DNA of 16,622 nucleotides from Actinomycetota bacterium. Its GTDB lineage: Bacteria > Actinomycetota > Actinomycetes > Actinomycetales > Angustibacteraceae. The position numbers and the translations under genes are program-made. Within the stretch, counting starts at the first letter, position 1. Each line of letters opens with the position of its first letter. The notes under the pieces were generated by a model. The model was given only the letters and a program-made list of their open reading frames with translations. It had not been told where the DNA came from and did no database searches. Positions 1 to 9,308 of this stretch are shown in pieces. The stretch covers positions 1 through 16,622 of the forward strand of contig JACMOY010000450.1 of the NCBI GenBank assembly GCA_014377795.1, in the 5' to 3' direction.

Positions 1-138
1 AACTTGGCGTAGGCGAAGGCGTCCTCGTGGGTCAGGCGTCCCCCGGTGAGGACGCCGACACCGTTCGCGTCGCGGGCGGCGGCCAGTCCGCGGGCGGGGG
101 TCTCGGGCGCCTCCGGCCAGGATGCGGCCTCGAGCTCG
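1..138. repeat. Direct repeat copy A (264-bp tandem duplication inside nuoG)
   Basis: Positions 1-97 are identical to 265-361. Positions 98-138 match 362-402 with five mismatches (98, 100, 106, 123, 127). The offset of 264 bp is 88 codons, so the nuoG frame is kept. Homology stops at about 139/403, next to a shared CCTCGAGCTC (128-137 and 392-401) that could be the microhomology at the duplication junction. The copy may continue left of the window. Confidence 0.9.
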
Positions 139-1346
139 GCGTAGCTCACGCCGCCGGCCCCGACCCAGGCGCCGGCCACGGCGTGGGCGAGGAAGTCGGC
201 CTCCTCGGCCGAGTGCGGCCGGGCGCGGAAGTCGATGTCGTTGGTGTGCAACGCGACGCGGGCGAACTTGGCGTAGGCGAAGGCGTCCTCGTGGGTCAGG
301 CGTCCCCCGGTGAGGACGCCGACACCGTTCGCGTCGCGGGCGGCGGCCAGTCCGCGGGCGGCGATCTCGAGCGCCTCCGGCCAGGACGCGACCTCGAGCT
401 CGCCGGTCTCGCCGTTGCGCACCAGCGGGTGCGTCAGCCGGTCGGTGGTGGCGTAGGTGAAGGCCCAGCGACCCTTGTCGCAGCTCCACTCCTCGTTGAC
501 CGCGGGGTCGTTGCCGGCCTGGCGACGAAGGACGGTGCCGCGCCGGGAGTCGACCCGGATCGCGCACCCGGACGCGCAGTGCTCGCAGACGCCGGGCGTC
601 GAGCCCAGGTCGTAGGGCCGCGCGCGGAACCGGTACGCGGCACCGGTGAGCGCACCGACGGGGCAGATCTGCACCGTGTTGCCGCTGAAGTAGCTCTCGA
701 ACGGCTGCTTGCTGTAGATGCCGACCTGCTGCAGCGCACCGCGGTCGAGCATCTCGATGAACGGGTCACCGGCGATCTGGGTGCTGAACCGCGTGCACCG
801 CGCGCACAGGATGCAGCGCTCGCGGTCGAGCAGCACCTGGCTCGAGATGTTGATCGGCTTCTCGTAGGTGCGCTTGACGTCCTCGAAGCGCGACTGGCTG
901 CGGCCGTTGGACAGCGCCTGGTTCTGCAGGGGGCACTCGCCGCCCTTGTCGCAGACCGGGCAGTCCAGCGGGTGGTTGATCAGCAGCAGCTCCATCACTC
1001 CGTGCTGCGCCTTGTCGGCCGCCGGCGAGGTGCGCTGGGTCTTGACCTCCATGCCCTCGGTGACGGTGATGGTGCACGAGGCCTGCGGTTTGGGCATCGG
1101 GCGAAGCGACCCGTCCGGGCCCGGCATCGCGATCTCGACCAGGCACTGCCGGCAGGCCCCGACCGGTGCGAGCAGCGGGTGGTCGCAGAACCGGGGGATC
1201 TGGACGCCGATCTGCTCGGCCGCGCGGATCACCAGGGTGCCCTTGGGCACCTCGACGTCGGTGCCGTCGATCACCAGGCGCACCAGGTCGTCCCGGACGG
1301 CGGGCTCCCCGGCCGAGGTGGCCGTGGGTGGCGTGGTGATGGTCAT
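1..1346 (-). CDS. nuoG: NADH-quinone oxidoreductase subunit G (partial, 3' end off window)
   Basis: This is the electron-wire subunit of the peripheral arm of complex I. It passes electrons from the FMN subunit NuoF along iron-sulfur clusters toward the quinone site. The 448 visible residues carry all N-terminal cluster ligands: C54, C65, C68 and C91 (2Fe-2S); H125, C129, C132 and C138 (His-ligated 4Fe-4S, HPLDCPVC); C178, C181, C184 and C228 (4Fe-4S); and C254, C257, C261 and C289, the extra N7-type cluster at the start of the molybdopterin-oxidoreductase-like domain. The ATG shares one base with the nuoF stop (TGATG), suggesting translational coupling. The oddity is that residues about 317-360 recur almost unchanged at 405-448, an in-frame 88-residue tandem duplication. 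Family members normally continue after the YAELEAA-like segment into a PAVLLVG-like strand, which is replaced here by the repeat. The C-terminal half is outside the window, so whether the gene is intact cannot be judged. Confidence 0.95.
   Translation of the reverse strand, partial: MTITTPPTATSAGEPAVRDDLVRLVIDGTDVEVPKGTLVIRAAEQIGVQIPRFCDHPLLAPVGACRQCLVEIAMPGPDGSLRPMPKPQASCTITVTEGMEVKTQRTSPAADKAQHGVMELLLINHPLDCPVCDKGGECPLQNQALSNGRSQSRFEDVKRTYEKPINISSQVLLDRERCILCARCTRFSTQIAGDPFIEMLDRGALQQVGIYSKQPFESYFSGNTVQICPVGALTGAAYRFRARPYDLGSTPGVCEHCASGCAIRVDSRRGTVLRRQAGNDPAVNEEWSCDKGRWAFTYATTDRLTHPLVRNGETGELEVASWPEALEIAARGLAAARDANGVGVLTGGRLTHEDAFAYAKFARVALHTNDIDFRARPHSAEEADFLAHAVAGAWVGAGGVSYAELEAASWPEAPETPARGLAAARDANGVGVLTGGRLTHEDAFAYAK
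265..402. repeat. Direct repeat copy B (264-bp tandem duplication inside nuoG)
   Basis: This is the partner of the repeat at 1-138. It is probably the original copy, because in gene direction it sits in the normal NuoG context after the C289 cluster ligand and the RLTHPLVR segment. It encodes the [15 protein letters not shown] region of the molybdopterin-like domain. Confidence 0.9.
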
Positions 1347-2683
1347 CAGGCTCCGATCGCGGCGGGCGCGAAGAGCACCGAGGCAGCAGGGTCGAACGGG
1401 CAGCCGCCGCGGGGGTTCTGCTCGGACGGCAGATGGCGCAGGTACTCGTCGCGGAAGTACTGGATGCTCGAGGTGACCGGGCTGGTCGCCCCGTCAGCCA
1501 GCGCGCAGAACGAGCGACCCAGCATGGAGTCGCAGACGTCGAGCAGCGTGTCGAGGTCGGCCTCGGTGCCCGTGCCGTGCTCGAGCCGGTGCAGCATCTG
1601 CTTCATCCAGAAGTTGCCCTCGCGGCACGGCGTGCACTTGCCGCAGGACTCGTGGGCGTAGAAGTCGATCCAGCGGTCGACCGCGCGCACCACGCAGGTC
1701 GTCTCGTCGAAGATCTGCAGGGCGCGGGTGCCCAGCATCGAGCCGGCCTTGCCGACCGACTCGAAGTCCAGCGGGACGTCCAGGTGCTCGGCGGTGAAGA
1801 TCGGGGTCGAGGACCCGCCCGGGGTCCAGAACTTCAGCTCGTGGCCCTCGCGGACGCCGCCGGCCATCTCGAGCAGCTCGCGCAGCGTGATGCCGAGCGG
1901 CGCCTCGTACTGGCCGGGGCGGGTGACGTGGCCGGAGAGGCTGAACAGGCCGAAGCCGGTGGACTTCTCGGTGCCCATCGAGGTGAACCAGTCGGCACCG
2001 TGCAGGACGATCGGCGGCACGCTGGCGATCGACTCGACGTTGTTGACGACGGTGGGCCGGGCGTACAGGCCCGCGACGGCGGGGAACGGCGGCTTCAGGC
2101 GCGGCTGGCCGCGGCGTCCCTCGAGGGAGTCCAGCAGCGCGGTCTCTTCACCGCAGATGTACGCGCCGGCGCCGGCGTGGACGGTGACGTCCAGGTCGAA
2201 GCCCGAGCCCAGGATGTTCTTGCCGAGGTAGCCGCGCTCGTAGGCCTCTTCGACGGCCCGCATCAACCTGCGGTAGACGTGCACGACCTCACCGCGGACG
2301 TAGATGAACGCGTGGTCGCAGCCGATCGCGAACGACGTGATCACGACGCCCTCGATGAGGAACTGCGGCGCCGCCATCATCAGCGGGGTGTCCTTGCAGG
2401 TGCCCGGCTCGGACTCGTCGGCGTTGACGACCAGGTAGCGCGGGCCGCCGTCCGGCTTGGGCAGGAAGCCCCACTTCATGCCGGTCGGGAAGCCGGCCCC
2501 GCCGCGGCCGCGCAGGCCCGAGCTCTTGACCGTCTCGATCAGCTCGGCGGGCGGGGTCACCAGGGCCTTGCGCAGCGCCTGGTAGCCCTGGTTGGCCTCG
2601 TAGGTGTCCATCGACCAGCTGCGCTCGTCGTCCCAGAAGGCGGACAGCACCGGGGTCAGGGTCGTCGGCGTCGAGGTGGACAT
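1346..2683 (-). CDS. nuoF: NADH-quinone oxidoreductase subunit F (FMN/NADH-binding)
   Basis: This is the NADH-oxidising subunit of complex I. It binds NADH and FMN and holds cluster N3. The product is 445 aa, the usual family length. Visible motifs are the FMN/NADH loop [13 protein letters not shown] (residues 59-71), [12 protein letters not shown] (87-98), the nucleotide-binding stretch [10 protein letters not shown] (171-180), and the 4Fe-4S ligands C347, C350 and C353 (SCGKCTPCR) with C393. The ATG at 2683 was chosen over longer upstream readings because AAGGAGG lies about nine bases before it and because the upstream extension would overlap the nuoE coding region. It starts four bases after the nuoE stop, and its own stop shares a base with the nuoG start. 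Nothing looks damaged. Confidence 0.97.
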   Translation of the reverse strand: MSTSTPTTLTPVLSAFWDDERSWSMDTYEANQGYQALRKALVTPPAELIETVKSSGLRGRGGAGFPTGMKWGFLPKPDGGPRYLVVNADESEPGTCKDTPLMMAAPQFLIEGVVITSFAIGCDHAFIYVRGEVVHVYRRLMRAVEEAYERGYLGKNILGSGFDLDVTVHAGAGAYICGEETALLDSLEGRRGQPRLKPPFPAVAGLYARPTVVNNVESIASVPPIVLHGADWFTSMGTEKSTGFGLFSLSGHVTRPGQYEAPLGITLRELLEMAGGVREGHELKFWTPGGSSTPIFTAEHLDVPLDFESVGKAGSMLGTRALQIFDETTCVVRAVDRWIDFYAHESCGKCTPCREGNFWMKQMLHRLEHGTGTEADLDTLLDVCDSMLGRSFCALADGATSPVTSSIQYFRDEYLRHLPSEQNPRGGCPFDPAASVLFAPAAIGA

Positions 2684-2687
2684 CGGC

Positions 2688-3610
2688 TCAGGCCTCCTTC
2701 GTCGGGGTGGCTCGCTTGCGGGGGGCCCGCTTGGCGGCCGCGGTACGGGGCGCGTTCGGGGACGTCGTGTCGCCCGCGAGCGCGGTCGGTGCGGCGCCGT
2801 TGACGCCGGGTGCGACAGCCGCGTCGTTGGCGCTGGGGGCGCCCGGCGAGGCGACGTGGTCGGCGGCGATCTGCTCGACCGGCGCGTCGGCCACGGCGTC
2901 GGCACGGGAGGGGGTCGGGGCCCGCCAGTCGCGCTCGCGGGCCAGCCGAAGACCGACCGTGGTGGGGCCACCGGCGCCGACGCCCTGGTCGGCGAGTCCG
3001 TCCGCGAATCCGGCGAGGGTGCGTGAGACCTGCTTGAACGTGCAGACGCGGTCGGCGCCGCGCGAGGGGCGGACCTCGACCCCGGCGCGCAGGTCGTCGA
3101 CCAGGGCGCGGGTGGTGGCCGGGGTCTGGTTGTCGAAGAACTCCCAGTTGACCATCACCACGGGCGCGTAGTCGCAGGCCGCGTTGCACTCGATGCGCTC
3201 GAGGGTGATGGCCCCGTCGTCCGTCGTCTCGTCGTGCTCGACGTCCAGGTGCTCGCTCACCGCGTCCCAGATGGCGTCGCCACCCATGACCGCGCACAGG
3301 GTGTTGGTGCACACGCCGACGGTGTAGGTGCCGTTGGGGTGGCGCTTGTACTGGGTGTAGAACGTCGCGACACCCGCCACCTCGGCGGTCGACAGGCCCA
3401 GGAAGTCCGCACAGAACTCGATGCCGAGCTGGCTGACGTACCCCTGCTCGCTCTGCACCAGGTGCAGCATCGGCAGCAGGGCCGAGCGGGCCACCGGGTA
3501 GCGGGCCACGATCGCGGCCGAGTCGGCCACCAGCCGCAGCCGGACGTCGTCCGGGTACCCGTCGGTGCGGGTGGAGCCAGGGGTCAGCCCGATCGCCTCG
3601 TCAGCGCTCA

Positions 3611-3611
<1 letters not shown>
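2688..3611 (-). CDS. nuoE: NADH-quinone oxidoreductase subunit E (2Fe-2S, 24 kDa)
   Basis: This is the thioredoxin-fold partner of NuoF, holding the off-path 2Fe-2S cluster N1a. The ligand pattern is C101-x4-C106 and C142-x3-C146, preceded by the typical helical domain (LLPMLHLVQSEQGYVS, about residues 45-60) and GVATFYTQY (80-88). At 307 aa it is longer than the roughly 160-240 aa core of the family. Residues from about 232 onward form an Ala/Pro-rich, low-complexity tail ending in a basic KRAPRKRATPTK stretch. I do not know a function for the tail. The start ATG shares one base with the nuoD stop (TGATG). Confidence 0.96.
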
Positions 3612-4956
<1,345 letters not shown>

Positions 4957-4957
<1 letters not shown>

Positions 4958-5733
4958 CAGCTGTACGACCTCCGCTCGTCGGGCGGCGGGATCTGCGCGC
5001 CCTTGTACTCGACGGGGATGCCGCCGAGCGGGTAGTCCTTGCGCTGGGGGTGGCCGGGCCAGTCGTCCGGCATCAGGATGCGGGTCAGCGCCGGGTGCGC
5101 GTCGAAGACCAGGCCGAACATGTCCCACGTCTCGCGCTCGTGCCAGTCGTTGCCGGGGTAGACGGAGACGACCGAGGGCACGTGCGGGTCGGCGTCCGGG
5201 CAGACGACCTCCAGGCGCACCCGTCGGCCGCCGTGGGTGATCGAGAGCAGGTGGTAGACGGCGTGCAGCTCGCGACCGGTCTCGTGCGGGTAGTGGACGC
5301 CGCTGACCCCGGTGCAGATCTCGAAGCGCAGCTCGGGCTCGTCGCGCAGGGCCCGGGCGACCGCCACCAGGTGCTCGCGGCGGACGAAGAAGGTGACCTC
5401 GCCGCGGTCGGCGACGACCTTCTCGACCGCCGCCTCGTAGGACGCGCCGGAGTCGGGCAGCGTGCGGGTGAGCACCTCGGGCACCAGGTCCCACCAGCCG
5501 TCCAGCGGCCGCTGCACGGGCGCGGGCATCGCGACGGTGCGCACCAGGCCGCCGTAGCCGCTGGTGTCGCCGGTGCCGTGCGCGCCGAACATGCCGTGGC
5601 GCACCTCGAGGACCTCCGGCAGGGCGTCGGTGGTGGCCACCTGGGTGGACGCCGCGTGCACCTCAGCGGTCTGCGCCGCGGACTCCTGGGCCACGACCGA
5701 CTCGGGCTTGGTCTGCGGGGTCGGCTCGCTCAC
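4957..5733 (-). CDS. nuoC: NADH-quinone oxidoreductase subunit C (30 kDa)
   Basis: This is a structural subunit of the connecting part of the complex I peripheral arm. It is 258 aa with a GTG start at 5733 that overlaps the nuoB stop by four bases (GTGA). The 30-kDa subunit signature lies at about residues 199-239: ERETWDMFG, then a [13 protein letters not shown] stretch and QRKDYPLGG. Residues 1-70 are a variable N-terminal extension rich in Ala, Thr and Gln; the conserved domain begins near 80. NuoC and NuoD are separate genes here, unlike the NuoCD fusion of enterobacteria. Confidence 0.95.
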
Positions 5734-6284
5734 GCCAGCAGGCCCTTCAGCTGCGAGGTGGGGGTGGCTTCCAGGGCTGCCGCCTCGGCCGCGCGGGCGG
5801 CCTTCTCGCGGTTGACGCCGAGCGGCGCGTTCTGGATCTGCTCGTGCAAGGTGATGATCGCGTTCAGCAGCATCTGCGGGCGCGGCGGGCAGCCGGGCAG
5901 GTAGACGTCGACCGGGATGATGTGGTCGACCCCTTGCACGATCGCGTAGTTGTTGAACATCCCGCCGCTGCTCGCGCACACGCCCATCGAGATGACCCAC
6001 TTGGGTTCGGGCATCTGGTCGTAGACCTGGCGGACGACGGGGGCCATCTTCTGGCTGACCCGGCCGGCCACGATCATCAGGTCGGCTTGGCGTGGCGTGG
6101 CGCTGAAGCGCTCCATGCCGAAGCGGGCGATGTCGTAGTCCGGCGTGCCGACGGCCATCATCTCGATCGCGCAGCAGGCCAGGCCGAAGGTCGCCGGCCA
6201 CACCGAGCTCTTGCGCATGTAGCCCGCGAGCTTCTCGACGCTGGTGAGCAGGAAGCCCGCAGGCAGCTTCTCTTCGATTCCCAT
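5730..6284 (-). CDS. nuoB: NADH-quinone oxidoreductase subunit B (cluster N2)
   Basis: This subunit carries the terminal 4Fe-4S cluster N2 that reduces quinone in complex I. It is 184 aa. The N2 ligands are visible as the tandem pair C37-C38 ([10 protein letters not shown]), C103 ([10 protein letters not shown]) and C132 (PGCPPRP). The ATG at 6284 follows the nuoA stop by seven bases with a GAGG just upstream. The C-terminal 25 residues are Ala/Glu-rich and not conserved in the family. Confidence 0.97.
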   Translation of the reverse strand: MGIEEKLPAGFLLTSVEKLAGYMRKSSVWPATFGLACCAIEMMAVGTPDYDIARFGMERFSATPRQADLMIVAGRVSQKMAPVVRQVYDQMPEPKWVISMGVCASSGGMFNNYAIVQGVDHIIPVDVYLPGCPPRPQMLLNAIITLHEQIQNAPLGVNREKAARAAEAAALEATPTSQLKGLLA

Positions 6285-6291
6285 GCTGGCC

Positions 6292-6651
6292 TCAGTCCCA
6301 TTCCAGCCCGCCGCGACGCCAGACGTAGGCGTACGCGACGAACACGGTGAGGATGAACAGCACCATCTCGACAAGGGCGAAGATCCCGAGCTGGCCGAAG
6401 CCGACCGCGAACGGGAACAGGAACACCGACTCGATGTCGAAGATGATGAAGAGCATCGCTGTCAGGTAGTACTTGACGGGGAACCTGCCGCCGCCTGCGG
6501 CGTGCGGTGTCGGCTCGATGCCGCACTCGTAGGCGTCGAGCTTGGCCCGGTTGTAGCGCTTGGGGCCCGACAGCGACCCGGCCAGGACCGAGAAGACCGC
6601 GAAGCCGGCGCCGATGGCGAACAGGACGAGGATCGGCACATAGGGGTTCAC
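6292..6651 (-). CDS. nuoA: NADH-quinone oxidoreductase subunit A (membrane)
   Basis: This is a small membrane subunit at the junction of the hydrophilic and membrane arms of complex I. It is 119 aa with three predicted membrane segments (about 4-25, 60-82 and 87-110). The conserved loop carries YECGIEP (41-47), followed by RFPVKYYL and [10 protein letters not shown]. The GTG at 6651 is chosen because it leaves MNPYVPILV as the natural N-terminus and a GGGAG-type ribosome binding site lies just upstream; the longer frame to the right is non-coding. It is the first gene of the nuo operon, with a 161-nt upstream region that holds a Rex site. Confidence 0.96.
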   Translation of the reverse strand: MNPYVPILVLFAIGAGFAVFSVLAGSLSGPKRYNRAKLDAYECGIEPTPHAAGGGRFPVKYYLTAMLFIIFDIESVFLFPFAVGFGQLGIFALVEMVLFILTVFVAYAYVWRRGGLEWD

Positions 6652-6712
6652 GCCGCTCCCGCTCCCCTCTGCTGGCTGACCGCTCTCATGGTCGCTCGCC
6701 CGTCCGTGCTGC

Positions 6713-6730
6713 TTGTGACTCGGTTCACGA
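6713..6730. promoter_or_regulatory. Putative Rex operator upstream of nuoA
   Basis: The 18-nt site TTGTGACTCGGTTCACGA matches 12 of the 14 defined positions of the Rex operator consensus TTGTGAA-N4-TTCACAA. Rex is the NADH/NAD+-sensing repressor of Gram-positive bacteria, and its known targets in Streptomyces include the nuo operon. The site lies at about +1 to +18 relative to a start site inferred from the -10 at 6737-6742, where bound repressor would block transcription. Site and position are seen or inferred; binding is not shown. Confidence 0.65.
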
Positions 6731-6736
6731 GCTCTG

Positions 6737-6742
6737 AGTCTA
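6737..6742 (-). promoter_or_regulatory. Candidate -10 element of the nuo operon promoter
   Basis: On the minus strand the hexamer reads TAGACT, four of six matches to TATAAT. It is about 86 nt upstream of the nuoA GTG and directly upstream of the Rex-like site. The region 16-18 nt further upstream offers only GTCGTC-like sequence, so the -35 is weak. Confidence 0.4.
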
Positions 6743-6812
6743 TGACCTCGCGGGACGACGACGACCGGCCCCCCAGGTGTGTCAGTGGACCGGCCGTGAC
6801 GACGCCGGGTGA

Positions 6813-6986
6813 TCAGTGCTTGAAGACGTCCTTGATCTTCTCGCCGGCCGACTTGGCGTCGGCGACGGACTGGTCGGCCTTGCCCTCGGCCTCGAGCCGC
6901 TCGTTGTCGGTGACCTTGCCGGTGGCCTCCTTGGCCTTGCCCTGCAGGTCGTCCTTGGCGTTGCTCAGCTTGTCGTCCAGGCCCAT
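6813..6986 (-). CDS. CsbD family small stress-type protein
   Basis: This is a 57-residue, highly charged, Lys/Asp/Glu/Ala-rich protein beginning MGLDDKLSNAKDDLQGKAKE, the typical pattern of the CsbD family. The family includes stress-inducible small proteins (SigB-dependent in Bacillus subtilis); the molecular role is unknown. There is no signal peptide or membrane segment. The ATG at 6986 was chosen over an upstream ATG because AAGGAG lies nine bases before it and because the family starts here. It lies between menG and nuoA on the same strand, 91 nt after the menG stop and 161 nt before nuoA. Confidence 0.85.
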   Translation of the reverse strand: MGLDDKLSNAKDDLQGKAKEATGKVTDNERLEAEGKADQSVADAKSAGEKIKDVFKH

Positions 6987-7077
6987 GCCGGTCAGCTCCT
7001 TCGGTGGGGTACGTGCCGCACCAGCAGTCAACCTCCGCGGACCGCATCGTGCATCTCGGGCACCTGGGCCCGGTCGC

Positions 7078-7770
7078 TCAGGGCCGCGTACCGCGGTGCA
7101 GCGCGACGATCCCGCCGCTGAGGTCGCGCCAGGCGACGTCCGTCCACCCCGTCGCGCGCACCCGGGCAGCCAGCGTGGCCTGGTCCGGCCAGCCCTGGAT
7201 CGACTCGGCGAGGTAGACGTAGGACTCGGGGTTGGAGCTGACCGCCCGGGCGATCGGCGGCAGCGCCCGCACCAGGTAGTCGAGGTAGACCGCGCGGAAC
7301 GGCGCCCAGCGCGGCCGGCTGAACTCGCACACGACCAGACGCCCCCCGGCGCGGGTCACGCGCAGCAGCTCACGCAGGGCCAGGTCGGTGTCGGCCACGT
7401 TGCGCAGCCCGAACGACAGCGTCACGGCGTCGAACGAGGCGTCCGCGAACGGCAGCCGCAGGGCGTCGGCGGCCGTGAACCCCAGGTCAGGACGTCGGCG
7501 CTTGCCCACCCGCAGCATCCCCAGCGAGAAGTCGGCCGGCACCACCCGCGCACCGCCCACCTCGAAGGGCTCGCTGCTGGTGCCCGTCCCGGCGGCCAGG
7601 TCGAGCACGACCATGCCCGGACGCGCGTCGACGGCCCGCACCACGGCCCGCCGCCAGGCCCGGTCCTGACCGAGCGACAGCACGTCGTTGGTCAGGTCGT
7701 AGCGCCGCGCCACGTCGTCGAACATCGCGGCCACCTCGTGGGGTGCCTTGGCCAGGCTCGCTCTGCTCAC
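7078..7770 (-). CDS. menG: Demethylmenaquinone methyltransferase
   Basis: A SAM-dependent methyltransferase of the UbiE/MenG family, catalysing the last step of menaquinone synthesis (C-methylation of demethylmenaquinone). From the GTG at 7770 it has 230 aa, the normal length. Motifs are [16 protein letters not shown] near the N-terminus, SAM motif I DLAAGTGT, the DFSLGML acidic loop, FGLRNVAD, and the late family signature [12 protein letters not shown]. The GTG at 7770 has GAGGAT eight bases upstream and gives the family N-terminus VSRASLAK. An in-frame ATG at 7794 is the alternative. Both candidate starts fall inside the repeat array at 7768-7846. With menF, menD and menC nearby, the menaquinone role is preferred over ubiquinone. 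Confidence 0.93.
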   Translation of the reverse strand: MSRASLAKAPHEVAAMFDDVARRYDLTNDVLSLGQDRAWRRAVVRAVDARPGMVVLDLAAGTGTSSEPFEVGGARVVPADFSLGMLRVGKRRRPDLGFTAADALRLPFADASFDAVTLSFGLRNVADTDLALRELLRVTRAGGRLVVCEFSRPRWAPFRAVYLDYLVRALPPIARAVSSNPESYVYLAESIQGWPDQATLAARVRATGWTDVAWRDLSGGIVALHRGTRP

Positions 7771-7846
7771 CGGGTCATCCTCGCACCGGGTCATCCCCGC
7801 ACCGGGTCGACCGCACCGGGTCGACCGCACGGCCGGGTCGACCCTG
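7768..7846. repeat. Short tandem repeats across the menG start
   Basis: Four consecutive imperfect units sharing CACCGGGTC start at 7768 (16 nt), 7784 (16 nt), 7800 (14 nt) and 7814 (14 nt), followed by a degenerate fifth (7828-7846, with CCGGGTCGACC). On the minus strand the first two units carry GATGACCCGGTG, so each provides an ATG or GTG. The menG start codon is at the edge of the first unit. Confidence 0.85.
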
Positions 7847-7912
7847 CACGCTGCAGCCGCGGGCGGCGCCGGCGTACGCGCCACCGACCCGGCACCGACG
7901 AGCACCTCGACC

Positions 7913-7918
7913 TACCCT
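7913..7918 (+). promoter_or_regulatory. Candidate -10 element for a leaderless menF mRNA
   Basis: TACCCT fits the actinobacterial TANNNT -10 pattern and ends six bases before the menF GTG at 7925, which has no convincing ribosome binding site. This arrangement is typical of leaderless transcripts. No good -35 is visible. Confidence 0.3.
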
Positions 7919-7924
7919 GGGCGG

Positions 7925-9196
7925 GTGTCGATCGTCAGCGCGTCGCTCGACGGCGACCCCGTGCTCGGGCTCGTCGTGCGCACCAGCGAGATCGTCGACC
8001 CCGGACCCCTGCTGGCTCTGCTGCCGGACGCCTCGGCGCTCTCGTGGGTGCGCCGCGGTGAGGGCCTGGTGGGCTGGGGCCAGACCGCCCGCTTCACCGC
8101 CGCCGGCGCGACGCGGTTCGCCGACGCCGAGGCGTGGTGGCGGGCGCTGCTCGCGCGCACCATCGTCCGCGACGACGTCGGTCTGCCCGGCAGCGGGCCG
8201 GTCGCGTTCGGGTCGTTCGCCTTCGACGACCGCTCCCCCGGCGGTGGCGCGCTGGTGGTGCCCGAGGTCGTCGTGGGACACCGGGCCGGCCGATGGTGGG
8301 TGACCACCATCACCCCGGAGGCCTCACTGGCCGCGGTGCCCCGGCTGTCCGCCCACGACCCGGTCCCCCCGGGGGAGGTGGCCTACGCGGACGGTGCGAC
8401 GACCGGCCCGCAGTGGGAGCAGGTGGTCGCGGGCGCCGTGGCCCTCATCGGCACCGGGGCCCTCGACAAGGTCGTCCTCGCCCGTGACCTGCTGGCGACG
8501 ACCGAGCGCGCCATCGACCCCCGGTGGCTGCTGGCCGGTCTCGCCGAGCGCTACCCCGGGTGCTGGACCTTCGCCGTCGACGGTCTGGTCGGCGCCACCC
8601 CCGAGCTGCTGGTGCGCCTCGAGCGCGGCCTGGTGCACTCGCGGGTGCTCGCCGGCACCATCCGGCGCACCGGCGACGACGACCACGACCTGGTGCTCGC
8701 CGGGTCGCTCGCGCGCAGCAGCAAGGATCTCGAGGAGCACGAGTACGCCGTGCGGTCGCTCGCCGACGCCCTGGCGCCGCACTGCTCGTCGATGAACGTC
8801 CCCGAGTCACCCTTCGTGCTGCACCTCGCCAACGTCATGCACCTGGCCACCGACGTCGCCGGTGTTCTCGCGGACGACGCCAGCTCACTGGGGCTGGCCG
8901 CCGCCCTGCACCCGACGGCCGCCGTCTGCGGTACTCCCACTGACGTCGCGCTGCAGACGATCCGTGAGCTCGAAGGTATGGACCGCGGCAGGTACTCGGG
9001 CCCGGTCGGGTGGATCGACGGACGCGGTGACGGCGAGTGGGGCATCGCGCTGCGGTGCGCCCAGGTCGACCAGGACGCCGGCCGGCTGCGCCTGTTCGCC
9101 GGGTGCGGGATCGTCGCCGGGTCGTCCCCCGAGGCCGAGCTGGCCGAGAGCGACGCGAAGCTGGTGCCGATGCGCGACGCGCTCGCCCGACGCTGA
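7925..9196 (+). CDS. menF: Isochorismate synthase (menaquinone pathway)
   Basis: Converts chorismate to isochorismate, the first committed step of menaquinone synthesis. The 423-aa product has a variable N-terminal half and a chorismate-binding C-terminal domain. That domain shows ALDKVVLARD (179-188, with K182 as likely general base), GATPELLVRLE (223-233), SRVLAGTIRR (239-248), SSKDLEEHEYAV (265-276), LHPTAAVCGTP (328-338), a YSGPVGW segment (357-363) and LRLFAGCGIVAGSSPEAE near the end. The start is less sure: GTG at 7925 gives a family-like N-terminus, while the open frame to 7748 reads through the repeat array and is not credible as protein. It is divergent from menG. A siderophore- or salicylate-type isochorismate synthase is an alternative, but the men neighbours argue for menaquinone. 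Confidence 0.93.
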   Translation: MSIVSASLDGDPVLGLVVRTSEIVDPGPLLALLPDASALSWVRRGEGLVGWGQTARFTAAGATRFADAEAWWRALLARTIVRDDVGLPGSGPVAFGSFAFDDRSPGGGALVVPEVVVGHRAGRWWVTTITPEASLAAVPRLSAHDPVPPGEVAYADGATTGPQWEQVVAGAVALIGTGALDKVVLARDLLATTERAIDPRWLLAGLAERYPGCWTFAVDGLVGATPELLVRLERGLVHSRVLAGTIRRTGDDDHDLVLAGSLARSSKDLEEHEYAVRSLADALAPHCSSMNVPESPFVLHLANVMHLATDVAGVLADDASSLGLAAALHPTAAVCGTPTDVALQTIRELEGMDRGRYSGPVGWIDGRGDGEWGIALRCAQVDQDAGRLRLFAGCGIVAGSSPEAELAESDAKLVPMRDALARR

Positions 9197-9279
9197 GAGA
9201 ACCTCGCGTGACGCTTTTGTCGGTCGGTGAGGTCGCGGCCCGCCTGGGCGCGACGCACCGCGGCCACGACGTCAGGGTG

Positions 9280-9298
9280 ACCAAAGCGCTTCACCAAA
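9280..9298. promoter_or_regulatory. Operator-like palindrome with direct repeats upstream of rhodopsin
   Basis: The perfect 8-nt palindrome AAGCGCTT (9284-9291) lies within two ACCAAA direct repeats (9280-9285 and 9293-9298, 13 nt apart), in a locally AT-richer patch. CG-centred AAGCGCTT cores are typical of LacI-family operators. The site is about 10 nt upstream of the proposed -35, so an activator or repressor could bind. No cognate regulator is seen in the window. Confidence 0.35.
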
Positions 9299-9308
9299 CC
9301 TGCACGAG

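Noticed and set aside
27..1661. Long open frame on the plus strand (544 codons), and similar long antisense frames elsewhere
   Set aside because: They mirror nuoG, nuoF and nuoD in very GC-rich DNA, have Arg/Gly/Ala-rich translations without domains, and the opposite strand carries clear complex I subunits.
6763..6795. GACCGGCC direct repeats 25 nt apart upstream of nuoA
   Set aside because: The unit is short and GC-rich, and no known regulator fits; likely chance.
7026..7031. TTGACT on the minus strand as -35 of a csbD promoter
   Set aside because: No acceptable -10 at 16-18 nt, and no clear stress-sigma promoter pattern.
7050..7077. CGGGC/GCCCG hairpin after the menG stop as a terminator
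   Set aside because: A short stem without a U-tract; too weak to annotate.
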